From positions 1 to 28,201 of the forward strand of contig DBMG01000054.1 in the NCBI GenBank assembly GCA_002304785.1: 28,201 nt of DNA. Reading direction: 5' to 3'. The notes under the pieces were generated by a model, which was given only the letters and a program-made list of their open reading frames with translations, was not told where the DNA came from and ran no database searches. The number at the start of each line of letters is the position of its first letter. The first letter of the stretch is position 1. The position numbers and the translations under genes were made by a program. The stretch comes from Candidatus Accumulibacter sp. UBA704. GTDB lineage: Bacteria; Pseudomonadota; Gammaproteobacteria; Burkholderiales; Rhodocyclaceae. Of the stretch, positions 8,057 through 15,581 are shown piece by piece.

Positions 8057-9328
8057 ATGAAAGCGCTGATTGTCGAACCCTCACGCATGATCAGGAACGT
8101 CTTTTCATCGTTGTTCTCGAAGAACAACATCGACTCCGTCGCCGTGGAAACGGCCACCGAAGCGCTGGCGCTGCTCGAAAAGGAGCCGGTTGATTTCCTA
8201 TGCTTCTCGATGCAACTCAGAGACATGACCGGGCTCGAATTCTATCTGCAAGCCAAGGAGCGCGGACTGATCGGGCAGCACCCGTCGGTCATGCTCACGG
8301 GCTCACAGGAAAGCGTGAGCGCGAAGGCGCACAGCCTGGGAGTCACCGAGTGTTTTTCCAAGAGCGAGCCTGCCGTTTTCGAGGACTACGTCAATCGCTG
8401 GGCGGCCAGCACGAGTACAAGACTCAGCGGGAACGTGCTGCTGATCGAAGACAGCTCGTTGCAGGCGGCATTTCTTGAGAAACTCCTAGATGCTCTCGGG
8501 CTGAAAACGACACGGTCTTCCAGTGGCGAAGAATCCTTATCCCTCGTTTCGCAGCGACCGTTCGACCTTGTGCTGGTCGACTACGTGCTCGAAGGCACGC
8601 TCACCGGATTGAACGTCATCCGCCAGATACGAACGTTGCCCGGACGCGCCGGCAAGATTCCGATCCTCGCTCTTTCCGGGTTTGACGATGTACCCCGCCG
8701 CATCGAGATGCTGCGTTCGGGCGCTAACGATTTCGTCCTGAAACCTGTCGTCCCGGAAGAATTCCAGGTCCGGGTAAGCAATCTTATCCAACTGCGCAAG
8801 GCGCTGGATTATCTGGAAGAACAGCATGCGAATCTCTACGAGATGGCCATGCGCGACCGCTTGACCTCCGTCTATAACCGGCACTACATCAATGAGCGCG
8901 CGCAGGCACTGATACTGGAATCGAGGAATTCGCGCCGCCCGTTGAGCCTGATCGTCCTGGACATCGACCATTTCAAACGGATCAACGATACGCACGGGCA
9001 CGCGGTCGGCGATTCCGTACTGGTTGCCGTGGCAAGCGCCATCGCAGAAACTATTGGCGAAGCCGGTATCGTGGCCCGCATGGGCGGAGAGGAATTCATG
9101 GCTGTTTTGGCCGGCTGCGATGAATTCCTGGCAACCCGACTTGCAGAGAAACTTCGCGAGACCATTGAGGAACTCGATCCATCGGGGCTGCGTGTCACGG
9201 CAAGCTTCGGCACCGCGCAACTGCGTCCCGAGGACAGCTACGAAACCCTTTTCAGTCGTGCCGACATGGCCATGTACGAGGCCAAGCGCGCCGGGCGCAA
9301 CTGTGTTGTCTCCGCCGAAGGTACCTGA
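8057..9328 (+). CDS. PleD-like diguanylate cyclase, REC-REC-GGDEF
   Basis: This soluble 423-residue response regulator should make c-di-GMP from two GTP. REC1 (about 1-115) is degenerate: the acidic pair reads VEPS and the phospho-acceptor position is serine (S51 in FLCFSMQLRDMTG). REC2 (about 125-245) is intact, with E131-D132, D175 (LVLVDY) and K229 in FVLKP. The GGDEF domain (about 262-423) has LDIDHFKRINDTHGH and the active-site GGEEF (343-347), so it should be active. The product-inhibition RxxD site six to nine residues upstream reads GEAG, so allosteric feedback is probably lost. The start is set by GGAGA six bases before the ATG; an upstream in-frame ATG at 8021 lacks REC homology. 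It converges on hemN with a 5-base gap. Confidence 0.92.
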   Translation: MKALIVEPSRMIRNVFSSLFSKNNIDSVAVETATEALALLEKEPVDFLCFSMQLRDMTGLEFYLQAKERGLIGQHPSVMLTGSQESVSAKAHSLGVTECFSKSEPAVFEDYVNRWAASTSTRLSGNVLLIEDSSLQAAFLEKLLDALGLKTTRSSSGEESLSLVSQRPFDLVLVDYVLEGTLTGLNVIRQIRTLPGRAGKIPILALSGFDDVPRRIEMLRSGANDFVLKPVVPEEFQVRVSNLIQLRKALDYLEEQHANLYEMAMRDRLTSVYNRHYINERAQALILESRNSRRPLSLIVLDIDHFKRINDTHGHAVGDSVLVAVASAIAETIGEAGIVARMGGEEFMAVLAGCDEFLATRLAEKLRETIEELDPSGLRVTASFGTAQLRPEDSYETLFSRADMAMYEAKRAGRNCVVSAEGT

Positions 9329-9333
9329 AGAAC

Positions 9334-10734
9334 TCAGATCACCTTTGAATAGCGGTTTTGCGGCCGGTTGGCGCGCAGGCGTGCATCGAACACCATCGAA
9401 ATGGCTCGCACCAGCATGCGCCCCGGCGACAGGACAACGATCCGCCCCGGCTCGATGCGCAGCAGCCCGGCCCGGCCCATCTCCTCGAGATCGGCAAGTT
9501 CGGTCGCGAAATAGCGTGCGAAGTCAATTCCGTAAGTCTTCTCGAATGCCGCGAACGACAGTTCGAAATGGCACATCAGGGACTGGATGATGGCCCGCCG
9601 AATAACATCGTCCGGCGTCAACTCGATGCCGCGGAAAACCGGAAGGATGCCGTTGTCGAGTCGGTCGTAGTACTCGTCGAGGGTCTTCACGTTCTGGCTG
9701 TACGTCGCCCCGACCTTGCCGATCGAGGTGATGCCGAAGGACAGCATGTCGCAGTCCGAATGCGTCGAATAGCCTTGGAAATTGCGATGCAGGCGCCCTG
9801 CGCGCTGTGCCACGGCCAGTTCGTCATCCGGTTTGGCGAAATGATCCATGCCGATGAACACATAGCCAGCGGACATCAACTTGTCGATGGCCAGCGACAG
9901 GATGTGCAAGCGCCCGTCGGGAGACGGAAGGTCAACATCAAGGATCCGCCGCTGCGGCTTGAACAGCGTCGGCAGATGCGCGTAGTTGTAGATCGACAGC
10001 CGGTCGGGACTCACCGACAACACCCTGTCGAGCGTGCGGTCGAAGCCTTCCACCGACTGCTTGGGCAGGCCGTAGATCAGGTCGATGCTGATCGATTTGA
10101 AGCCGTTGGCCCGTGCCGCATCGATTACGGCAAACGTTTCGTCCTCGCTCTGGATGCGGTTGACGGCCTTTTGAACAGTCTCATCAAAATCCTGAACGCC
10201 GAGACTCATGCGGTTGAAGCCGAGTTCGGCCAACAAATCGACCGTCGCCCGGTCGACCTTGCGCGGGTCGACCTCGATCGAATACTCGCCACCCTCGAGC
10301 AAGCGGAAATGCCGGCGCGTCATGTCCATCAACTGGCGCATCTCTTCGTGCGACAGGAACGTCGGCGTGCCGCCACCCCAGTGCAACTGTTCGACGGCGT
10401 TGTCTTCGGAATCGAGATAGCTCGTTTGCAGCGCCAGCTCCCGACCCAGGTATTTCAAGTACTTGGCCGAACGCCCGTGGTCCTTGGTGATGATCTTGTT
10501 GCACGCGCAGTAATAGCAGATGGTGGTGCAGAACGGCAGGTGAAAGTACAGCGAGAACGGCCGCCGATCCTGCGGATTGTCGCGGCGAAGTTCCAACCGG
10601 CGCCGATAGGCGTCGGCGTCGAACTCCGGTCCGAACCGATCGGCCGTGGGATACGAGGTATAGCGCGGCCCGTTGATATCAAAGCGATGAATCAATGCCG
10701 GGTCGAAAACGAGGGGGTCGGTGAAGGTCGCCAT
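9334..10734 (-). CDS. hemN: Oxygen-independent coproporphyrinogen III oxidase (radical SAM)
   Basis: HemN decarboxylates two propionates of coproporphyrinogen III to give protoporphyrinogen IX during anaerobic haem synthesis. The chosen start gives 466 residues, close to the E. coli enzyme (457). The 4Fe-4S/SAM signature is CTTICYYCAC (C69, C73, C76, with the HemN-specific fourth cysteine C78). Flanking motifs GPRYTSYPTA, HWGGGTPTF, EVDPRKV, NRMSLGVQDF and DLIYGLP are those of true HemN, not HemW. The open frame extends 15 codons upstream to 10779. It lies 131 bases after the SirB2-family gene on the same strand. That gap holds a small inverted repeat (CCCGC/GCGGG) but no clear promoter or FNR box, so hemN may be read from the hemerythrin operon. 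Confidence 0.95.
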   Translation of the reverse strand: MATFTDPLVFDPALIHRFDINGPRYTSYPTADRFGPEFDADAYRRRLELRRDNPQDRRPFSLYFHLPFCTTICYYCACNKIITKDHGRSAKYLKYLGRELALQTSYLDSEDNAVEQLHWGGGTPTFLSHEEMRQLMDMTRRHFRLLEGGEYSIEVDPRKVDRATVDLLAELGFNRMSLGVQDFDETVQKAVNRIQSEDETFAVIDAARANGFKSISIDLIYGLPKQSVEGFDRTLDRVLSVSPDRLSIYNYAHLPTLFKPQRRILDVDLPSPDGRLHILSLAIDKLMSAGYVFIGMDHFAKPDDELAVAQRAGRLHRNFQGYSTHSDCDMLSFGITSIGKVGATYSQNVKTLDEYYDRLDNGILPVFRGIELTPDDVIRRAIIQSLMCHFELSFAAFEKTYGIDFARYFATELADLEEMGRAGLLRIEPGRIVVLSPGRMLVRAISMVFDARLRANRPQNRYSKVI

Positions 10735-10865
10735 GTCGTGAAGAGGTTGTGGTTGTCGCGATTCGACCCGCACTTTCACCGCGGGTTCGGCAAGTTGTTC
10801 GTACTCTTCGGCGCACCGGTCGCCGAGAGGCGTTTCACTCTATCACAGGCGTCGCACTTGCGAAC

Positions 10866-11258
10866 TCAGGATTGGACGGCCAGCCATGCTGCGGGATGCC
10901 TGGTCAGCGCCACCGAGACGATATATGCATACGAACACAGGGCCAGGACAAAGAACAGCGCCATCATCTTCTTGTCGCGGCTGAATCGGAACGCGGCCAT
11001 GCCGCAGCCGATATAGCACAGCAGGCCGATCACCTTGGCCGACAGCCAAGGTTGTTCGATCGGGTATTGCTTGCTCAATACGGCAAGGGCAATGGCACTG
11101 GACAACAGCACCGTATCGACCAGGTGCGGAAGGATCTTTACCCAGCGCTGTTGCGCCAGAGGCGAATCGACGAGCCTCCAGATGCCGCGCAGGAGGAATC
11201 CCGTTCCGCTGAGAATAACGCAGGTGATGTGCAGGTCGCGCAAGGCCAGGTAGATCAT
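10866..11258 (-). CDS. SirB2-family integral membrane protein
   Basis: The 130-residue protein has four predicted membrane helices and the SirB2 family layout, with LRDLHITCVILSGTGFLLRG at the N-terminus and LTRHPA near the end. SirB2 was named for a Salmonella invasion-gene regulator locus, but no biochemical function is established. Conserved histidines in the first helix (DLHIT) and at LPHLVD are suggestive of haem or metal binding (inference). Its start overlaps the stop of the upstream membrane-protein gene by four bases (ATGA), so the two are translationally coupled. Confidence 0.82.
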   Translation of the reverse strand: MIYLALRDLHITCVILSGTGFLLRGIWRLVDSPLAQQRWVKILPHLVDTVLLSSAIALAVLSKQYPIEQPWLSAKVIGLLCYIGCGMAAFRFSRDKKMMALFFVLALCSYAYIVSVALTRHPAAWLAVQS

Positions 11259-12553
11259 GAAACGGCCAGTCTTTCAAGAATCCGGCGGCGATAATCTTGG
11301 AATACGCTCACTCCGCGCCACAGGTTCCACGCCAGCCAGGACTGCGATACGACCACAGCAACCCCGGCGGGTGCAGCCAGTTCTTCCGGCCGGAAGACGG
11401 CCACAAGCAGCAGGATGACGGCGACAAAATGTGAAAGCATCTGGCGGTGCATGGATGTCTCGTCGATGATTTTCTTCATGTTCGGCGTCATGCGCACGCC
11501 ACCGCCGAGATTCTGCAAATGCAGCCAGACGAGGAACGGAACGATCTTGTACAGCATGCCGGTGATGACCGACACAAAACCACCGAACATCAGCAGGACT
11601 CCGCACAGGATCGGCCAGCCTGGCCACTCGCCAACGGCAGGAAGGGTACTGGCGGTCGTCCAGACCGCTGCAGCGGCCAGCATGCTGGCCATGGCCCCAC
11701 ACCAGCAATACTGGTTGGTGTCAAATCGGGAACGTTTGCTGCGGCGCTGCAGGGTGAGGGTAACGCTGAAAAATACGGCCACTGCTCCGACCATGGCCAG
11801 CGCAGCGATGAGATAAGCCGCATCCGACCCCGTGATCGCCACTACCGTCCACACTCCTGTCGCGGCAAGCGAAAACCGGGCAAACCGGTTGGCAAGCCAG
11901 CCTGGATAGGCCGGTGTGATCTGGAACATCGGCACCACGACGTAAGCCACGGCGGCCAGCAGGCCGATAGCCCAGACGACGAACCCCCAGCCGAGATGAA
12001 TATCGGCCAGTTGCATCAGCGGCAGATCAAACCAGCCGGCCATGCCGAACGCCATAGTCGCGCCAAGTGCCACCGTAACGCCTAAGCCAAACACCGACGT
12101 TTTCAAGCCACCGATGGTCGGCCCGGTGGCTGGAACTCCGCGCATCGCCCATGCGGCTGCGCCGACGAACAGCAAGCCACCGACGATGAAACACACACTG
12201 GAGACGATGAACAACCAGGGCCGGAAGGTCAGGAACGCACTCGCCAGCAGTCCCGCGCCCAGGGTTATCGCGCCATGCACGAACCGTGAGACCAGCAGCG
12301 GACGCGCCATGTTGGCGCCGGCCACGACCGGCAGCACCTGGATCAACGCCCCCAGCATCACCTGCAGCATGAAACCGGTGGTGATCAGGTGCGTCAGCGC
12401 CAGCGCCTCGGGCGTCCAGCGCGACAGAAATGCGTTCGGACCTGTCCATACCAGAAGCATGCCCGCCAGGACGCCGAACACCGGCGCGGTCAGGAAGAAC
12501 CTGAAAGGCCCCTCGATCGGCGGAGACTGGTCGTAGGAAAGCAGAGCCTGCAT
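11255..12553 (-). CDS. Polytopic membrane protein of unknown function, NnrS/CcoN-like in character
   Basis: The 432-residue protein has about 12 hydrophobic segments. Several histidines lie in or at the edge of helices: THLITTGFMLQVMLGALIQVLPV, RFVHGAI, ADIHLGWGF and VPFLVWLHLQNLG. Such a pattern resembles haem- or copper-binding membrane proteins of the NnrS and oxidase subunit I types, but I do not recognise a named family with certainty. It sits between a DUF2249 gene (11 bases upstream) and a SirB2 gene (4-base overlap), behind hemerythrin and an FNR-type box. This context points to low-oxygen or nitrogen-oxide respiration or stress. No ribosome-binding site is evident, so translation may be coupled to the DUF2249 gene. 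Confidence 0.8.
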   Translation of the reverse strand: MQALLSYDQSPPIEGPFRFFLTAPVFGVLAGMLLVWTGPNAFLSRWTPEALALTHLITTGFMLQVMLGALIQVLPVVAGANMARPLLVSRFVHGAITLGAGLLASAFLTFRPWLFIVSSVCFIVGGLLFVGAAAWAMRGVPATGPTIGGLKTSVFGLGVTVALGATMAFGMAGWFDLPLMQLADIHLGWGFVVWAIGLLAAVAYVVVPMFQITPAYPGWLANRFARFSLAATGVWTVVAITGSDAAYLIAALAMVGAVAVFFSVTLTLQRRSKRSRFDTNQYCWCGAMASMLAAAAVWTTASTLPAVGEWPGWPILCGVLLMFGGFVSVITGMLYKIVPFLVWLHLQNLGGGVRMTPNMKKIIDETSMHRQMLSHFVAVILLLVAVFRPEELAAPAGVAVVVSQSWLAWNLWRGVSVFQDYRRRILERLAVS

Positions 12554-12564
12554 GCCGGATCAGA

Positions 12565-12801
12565 TCACGCGGGCCGATGCCGGATCAGGATTTCAACCGT
12601 GCCATCCTCGAATCTCGAAATATCCCAGGCATAACCGTTCAGTTCCAGTGCCCGGTACAGCGGAAACGGCTCGCGGTTCAACTGGAGCAAGACAGACTGC
12701 CCGGGCTGGATCTCGTCGAGCGCTTCCATGGTCAGAAGAAACGGTTCCGGAGGCTCCAGATTGCGCCCATCGATGACCCTGTCGGCTTTCGTTCCGCTCA
12801 T
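12565..12801 (-). CDS. DUF2249 domain protein
   Basis: This is a 78-residue soluble protein. The segment VIDGRNLEPPEPFLLTMEALDEIQPGQSVLLQLNREPFPLYRALELNGYAW shows the TusA-like alpha/beta pattern of DUF2249, including the LEPPEP and REPFPLY motifs. The function is unknown; these domains often occur beside or fused to hemerythrin domains in denitrification-linked loci. A GGGGG stretch about six bases before the ATG serves as ribosome-binding site. It lies 9 bases after the hemerythrin gene and 11 before the membrane-protein gene, so it is the second gene of that operon. Confidence 0.85.
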   Translation of the reverse strand: MSGTKADRVIDGRNLEPPEPFLLTMEALDEIQPGQSVLLQLNREPFPLYRALELNGYAWDISRFEDGTVEILIRHRPA

Positions 12802-12810
12802 GTCTGCCCC

Positions 12811-13254
12811 CTAGCCCGCGATACCGTCCCTCAACTGCATCACCAGCGCCGAGGATTGCGCCGCCAGATGCTGGTCGCACATCGGATACAGGACGTTTTC
12901 CTCCTTCATGTTGTGCTGCTGGGTCATGATATGCAGCGTCTCGGCATAGCCCGAATACTCGTCGGCGTCATGCGCGGCTATCGCCTCCCCCGCGGCCTCC
13001 AGCAATTCGCGTATCTGCGCGTGCTCGCTGCGCATCACTGCGGTCGGGCCCATCGTCATGCCGGTGCGCGCTTCAAATGCCGGAAAAAGAACGGATTCCT
13101 CCACGTTGAAGTGATGCTGCATGGCTTTTTCGAATCGCGCGAAACCATCCGCCGCCCGATCCCACGCTCCTGCTTCGATTGCCTGTTCGACAGCGGCGAA
13201 CAATTCATCACACCGGCGGTGATGATCACCCAATAGCTCGCGAATGGTATCCAT
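12811..13254 (-). CDS. Hemerythrin HHE cation-binding domain protein
   Basis: The 147-residue four-helix protein has the di-iron ligand pattern: H11/H12 in GDHHRRCDELF, H47/H48 with E52/E53 in MQHHFNVEESVLFP, H78 in RSEHAQIREL, H114 with E118 in QQHNMKEENVLYP, and H129. It could bind O2 or NO, or take part in repair of iron centres under nitrosative stress like YtfE/RIC proteins, though it lacks their N-terminal domain. The start at 13254 is decided by AGGA seven to ten bases upstream; the frame remains open for 41 more codons, but these cross the promoter. It is the first gene of the hemerythrin-DUF2249-membrane protein-SirB run. Confidence 0.9.
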   Translation of the reverse strand: MDTIRELLGDHHRRCDELFAAVEQAIEAGAWDRAADGFARFEKAMQHHFNVEESVLFPAFEARTGMTMGPTAVMRSEHAQIRELLEAAGEAIAAHDADEYSGYAETLHIMTQQHNMKEENVLYPMCDQHLAAQSSALVMQLRDGIAG

Positions 13255-13281
13255 AACCCGTCCTTTCATGATAACGACCGG

Positions 13282-13287
13282 ATTATC
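13282..13287 (-). promoter_or_regulatory. -10 box of the hemerythrin operon
   Basis: On the minus strand GATAAT matches the -10 consensus at five of six bases. It predicts transcription start near 13275, about 21 bases before the ATG. No -35 box is present at the normal place; the FNR-type box replaces it at -41.5. Confidence 0.55.
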
Positions 13288-13309
13288 CGTTCCGGTCCTG
13301 TTTACCGCT

Positions 13310-13323
13310 TTGACCGACATCAA
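13310..13323. promoter_or_regulatory. FNR/Anr/Dnr-type box
   Basis: TTGACCGACATCAA matches the TTGAT-N4-ATCAA consensus with one mismatch. Its centre (13316.5) is at -41.5 relative to the start predicted from the hemerythrin -10 box, the class II activation position. For the divergent usp gene it lies near -74, within the range used for class I sites, so it could serve both directions. Confidence 0.65.
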
Positions 13324-13354
13324 AAGCAGGCCAACGACCGTTCCGGCCGAATCC

Positions 13355-13384
13355 TTGTTTTTTCCGTTTGCCGGCAACTATAGT
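13355..13384 (+). promoter_or_regulatory. Candidate promoter of the first usp gene
   Basis: TTGTTT (13355-13360), an 18-bp spacer and TATAGT (13379-13384) predict a transcription start near 13391, about 28 bases before the ATG. The ribosome-binding site AAGGAG follows eight bases before the ATG. Confidence 0.5.
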
Positions 13385-13418
13385 TAAAGCGTAGTGATAA
13401 CAATGAAAAGGAGTCGTC

Positions 13419-13871
13419 ATGTTCAAGCACATCCTCGTCCCCACCGATGGTTCCGAACTCTCGCAGGACACGGTACGTCGCGCCGTCTCGTTCGCCAAGG
13501 AAGCAGGCGCAAAGATCACCGCTTTCTATGCAAAACCGGAGTTCCCGGTAACGTACTACGGAGAGGGTGTTCTCATCGACACCACGTCGCCGGAAAAGTT
13601 TGCCGAACTGGCGGAAAGCCAGTCGCAGGAAATACTCGGTTTTGTGGAAAACCTATGCAAGGACGCCGGCGTTCCCTGCAACAAGCTATCGCTGACCAGC
13701 GATATTCCCTACGAAGCCATCATCGATGCAGCCAATCAAAGCGGCTGCGACCTGATTTTCATGGCATCGCATGGACGCAGGGGATTGACCAGTCTGTTGC
13801 TGGGCAGCGAGACCCACAAGGTGCTGACGCATTCGACGATTCCCGTGCTCGTATATCGCACCCCCGGCTGA
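13419..13871 (+). CDS. Universal stress protein, UspA family (first of tandem pair)
   Basis: This is a 150-residue cytoplasmic Usp domain. It begins MFKHILVPTDGSELS and has the nucleotide-binding loop MASHGRRGLTSLLLGSET, in which the first glycine of the G-2x-G-9x-G-S motif is alanine and the rest is kept, ending with IPVLVYR. Usp proteins support survival under starvation, oxidative or anaerobic stress. The ribosome-binding site AAGGAG is well placed. An FNR-type box lies upstream, shared with the divergent hemerythrin operon, so induction under low oxygen is plausible. The next gene is a close paralogue. Confidence 0.93.
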   Translation: MFKHILVPTDGSELSQDTVRRAVSFAKEAGAKITAFYAKPEFPVTYYGEGVLIDTTSPEKFAELAESQSQEILGFVENLCKDAGVPCNKLSLTSDIPYEAIIDAANQSGCDLIFMASHGRRGLTSLLLGSETHKVLTHSTIPVLVYRTPG

Positions 13872-13912
13872 AGCCGGGTGCAAAGGGAGGACGGCCGGGT
13901 TCGACAGGCCGT
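13863..13912 (+). other. Two small hairpins between the usp genes
   Basis: CCCGGC-TGAA-GCCGGG (13863-13878) overlaps the stop of the first usp gene, and ACGGCC/GGCCGT (13891-13896 and 13907-13912) follows. Neither has a T run, so they look more like mRNA-stabilising or partly attenuating stems than full terminators. A further inverted repeat TTTGAG/CTCAAA (13915-13939) leads into the second usp gene. Confidence 0.4.
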
Positions 13913-13955
13913 CATTTGAGTAACCAGGTAAATCTCAAACAAGAAAGGGTTCATC

Positions 13956-14399
13956 ATGTTCAAGAACATTCTGGTTCCGACGGATGGTTCACCGCTTTCA
14001 CAAGAAGCAGTACGCAGGGCCGTCACGTTTGCCAAGGAAGCCGGCGCGCGCATCGTTGCCTTTTATGCCAAGCCCGAAGCCCCGATGCCGCAGTACATCG
14101 AGGGAATCCAGGTAGACAAGCTCATTCAGGATCAATACGAGAAGTCGGCCGAGGAACAGGCAAAGAAGATTCTCGGCTTCGCAGAAGGGCTTTGCCGGGA
14201 TGCCGGAGTCGCCTGCATTACGTCAAAAGCATCCAGCGATAGTCCCTACGAGGCAATCATCGATGCGGCCAACGCCAACGGTTGCGACCTGATCTTCATG
14301 GCCTCACACGGGCGTCGTGGAATCAGCGGGTTGCTCCTGGGCAGCGAAACGTCGAAGGTACTGACACATTCGAAAATCCCAGTACTGGTATTCCGGTAG
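13956..14399 (+). CDS. Universal stress protein, UspA family (second of tandem pair)
   Basis: The 147-residue Usp domain starts MFKNILVPTDGSPLSQEAVRRAV and has the loop MASHGRRGISGLLLGSET and the ending IPVLVFR. It is a clear tandem duplicate of the preceding gene: the first 40 residues and the last 50 are nearly the same, while the middle (about 45-75) has diverged. The ribosome-binding site AGAAAGG lies a few bases before the ATG. It is probably co-transcribed with the first copy across the 84-base hairpin-containing gap. It converges on the ClpX-like gene. Confidence 0.93.
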   Translation: MFKNILVPTDGSPLSQEAVRRAVTFAKEAGARIVAFYAKPEAPMPQYIEGIQVDKLIQDQYEKSAEEQAKKILGFAEGLCRDAGVACITSKASSDSPYEAIIDAANANGCDLIFMASHGRRGISGLLLGSETSKVLTHSKIPVLVFR

Positions 14400-14431
14400 A
14401 AGCGGGCTGTTTTCTATTTCCTGAGCCGCCG

Positions 14432-15445
14432 TCAGGCCGATCCTCGCTTGAAGAAGCGGGGATCCTCAAAAAGCGAGTTGATTTCGACGCGGGATATTTG
14501 CGGATTGTCAGGCACCACGTAAAGAATCGGTGTCATTAATTCCTCGAAGATTCCGCGGAGGCTGCGGGCGCCTGTCTTGTATTCGATGGCGATCTCGGAA
14601 ATCTGCTCGAAGACGCGGGGTGCAATCGACAGCTCGACCCCTTCCGCCTGGAATATCTGGTGGAACTGCCGAAAAATCGAGTTCTTCGGTACGCTCATGA
14701 TGCGCACCAGCATGTCCTTGGTCAGATCGCGGAAGCTGGCCACGATTGGTAAACGACCAGTAAATTCCGGGATCAGGCCGAATTCGAAAAGATCGGTTGG
14801 CTTCACCCGGTTGTTGAGGCGCTCGAGGATATTCTGGTTGTCTGCCTCGGTAGTGGCGATGAAGCCGAAACCATGGGTCCGGGACATGATTTTTTCCAGC
14901 CCGACGAAGGCGCCGCCGCAGATGAAGAGGATGTTCGTGGTATCGATGTACCTGTCGCCGGAGAGCTTTACGGGAGCCCCTTCCATAATCTTCAAGAGGG
15001 CATGCTGAACACTCTCGCCTGAAGTGACGCGCGCCTCGCCTCCCGTTGCTTTCAGCTTGTCGATCTCGTCGATAAACACGATGCCCCGCCCGGCTTTCTG
15101 AACGTCCCCATCGGCCTTGTCGATAAGGCGCTGCAGCATCGCCTCGATTTCCTCGTTGACGTACTTGGTCTGTGCCAGGGACGTCGCGTCTGCCGTGACG
15201 AAAGGCACCGAGAGCATGCGGGCCAGGGTTTCGCAGGTGAGAGTCTTGCCGGTTCCCGACGACCCGATCAACAGAACATTGCTCTTGGCGATCGCGCCGG
15301 CATCCTGCTGCAGGGCGGAAATCTTCCGGTAATGCGAATACACGGCGACGGCAAGGGTTTTCTTCGCCTCGTCCTGACCGACGACGTAGTGATCGAGATA
15401 CCTGACAATCGCGCTGGGCGTAATTTCCTTGGGCAGCAAGATCAT
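14432..15445 (-). CDS. ClpX-like AAA+ ATPase without zinc domain, atypical pore loops
   Basis: The 337-residue protein aligns with the ClpX ATPase core but lacks the N-terminal zinc-binding domain. Present are Walker A GSSGTGKT (61-68), Walker B IVFIDE (122-127), the arginine finger in EFTGRLP (R231) and sensor 2 TGAR (291-294), so ATPase activity is expected. The pore-1 loop GYVG reads K94-Y-V-N97, the RKH loop is absent (LSGDRY instead), and the ClpP-binding IGF tripeptide reads FGF (193-195). It is thus a paralogue, probably with different substrates, that may or may not work with ClpP. Start: GGAGG directly abuts the ATG at 15445, while a TTG at 15439 (third codon) is optimally spaced from it and may be the true start. 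It is encoded beside two usp genes and divergent from nfeD. Confidence 0.9.
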   Translation of the reverse strand: MILLPKEITPSAIVRYLDHYVVGQDEAKKTLAVAVYSHYRKISALQQDAGAIAKSNVLLIGSSGTGKTLTCETLARMLSVPFVTADATSLAQTKYVNEEIEAMLQRLIDKADGDVQKAGRGIVFIDEIDKLKATGGEARVTSGESVQHALLKIMEGAPVKLSGDRYIDTTNILFICGGAFVGLEKIMSRTHGFGFIATTEADNQNILERLNNRVKPTDLFEFGLIPEFTGRLPIVASFRDLTKDMLVRIMSVPKNSIFRQFHQIFQAEGVELSIAPRVFEQISEIAIEYKTGARSLRGIFEELMTPILYVVPDNPQISRVEINSLFEDPRFFKRGSA

Positions 15446-15581
15446 CCTCCATCGAGACAGTCAAAACGCTATGTTATTCCGAAGGCCGCAAAAAAGCGTC
15501 GGGCGTTACGCATCGACTCGACCTATTACTATAGAATTTTGCATGTGATGATTGTGACGTGATCGATGGGAGACGTGACCG

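Noticed and set aside
7878..8084. Possible 68-residue protein on the minus strand in the divergent region
   Set aside because: It overlaps the starts of both flanking genes, lacks a ribosome-binding site and shows no recognisable features.
9358..11016. Long open frame (552 codons) on the plus strand
   Set aside because: It is antisense to hemN and the SirB gene, both of which have complete family motifs; the plus-strand product has no recognisable domain and is rich in residues expected from antisense GC-rich coding.
14420..14436. CCTGA/TCAGG hairpin as terminator between usp and the ClpX-like gene
   Set aside because: The stem has five base pairs and no T run on either strand.
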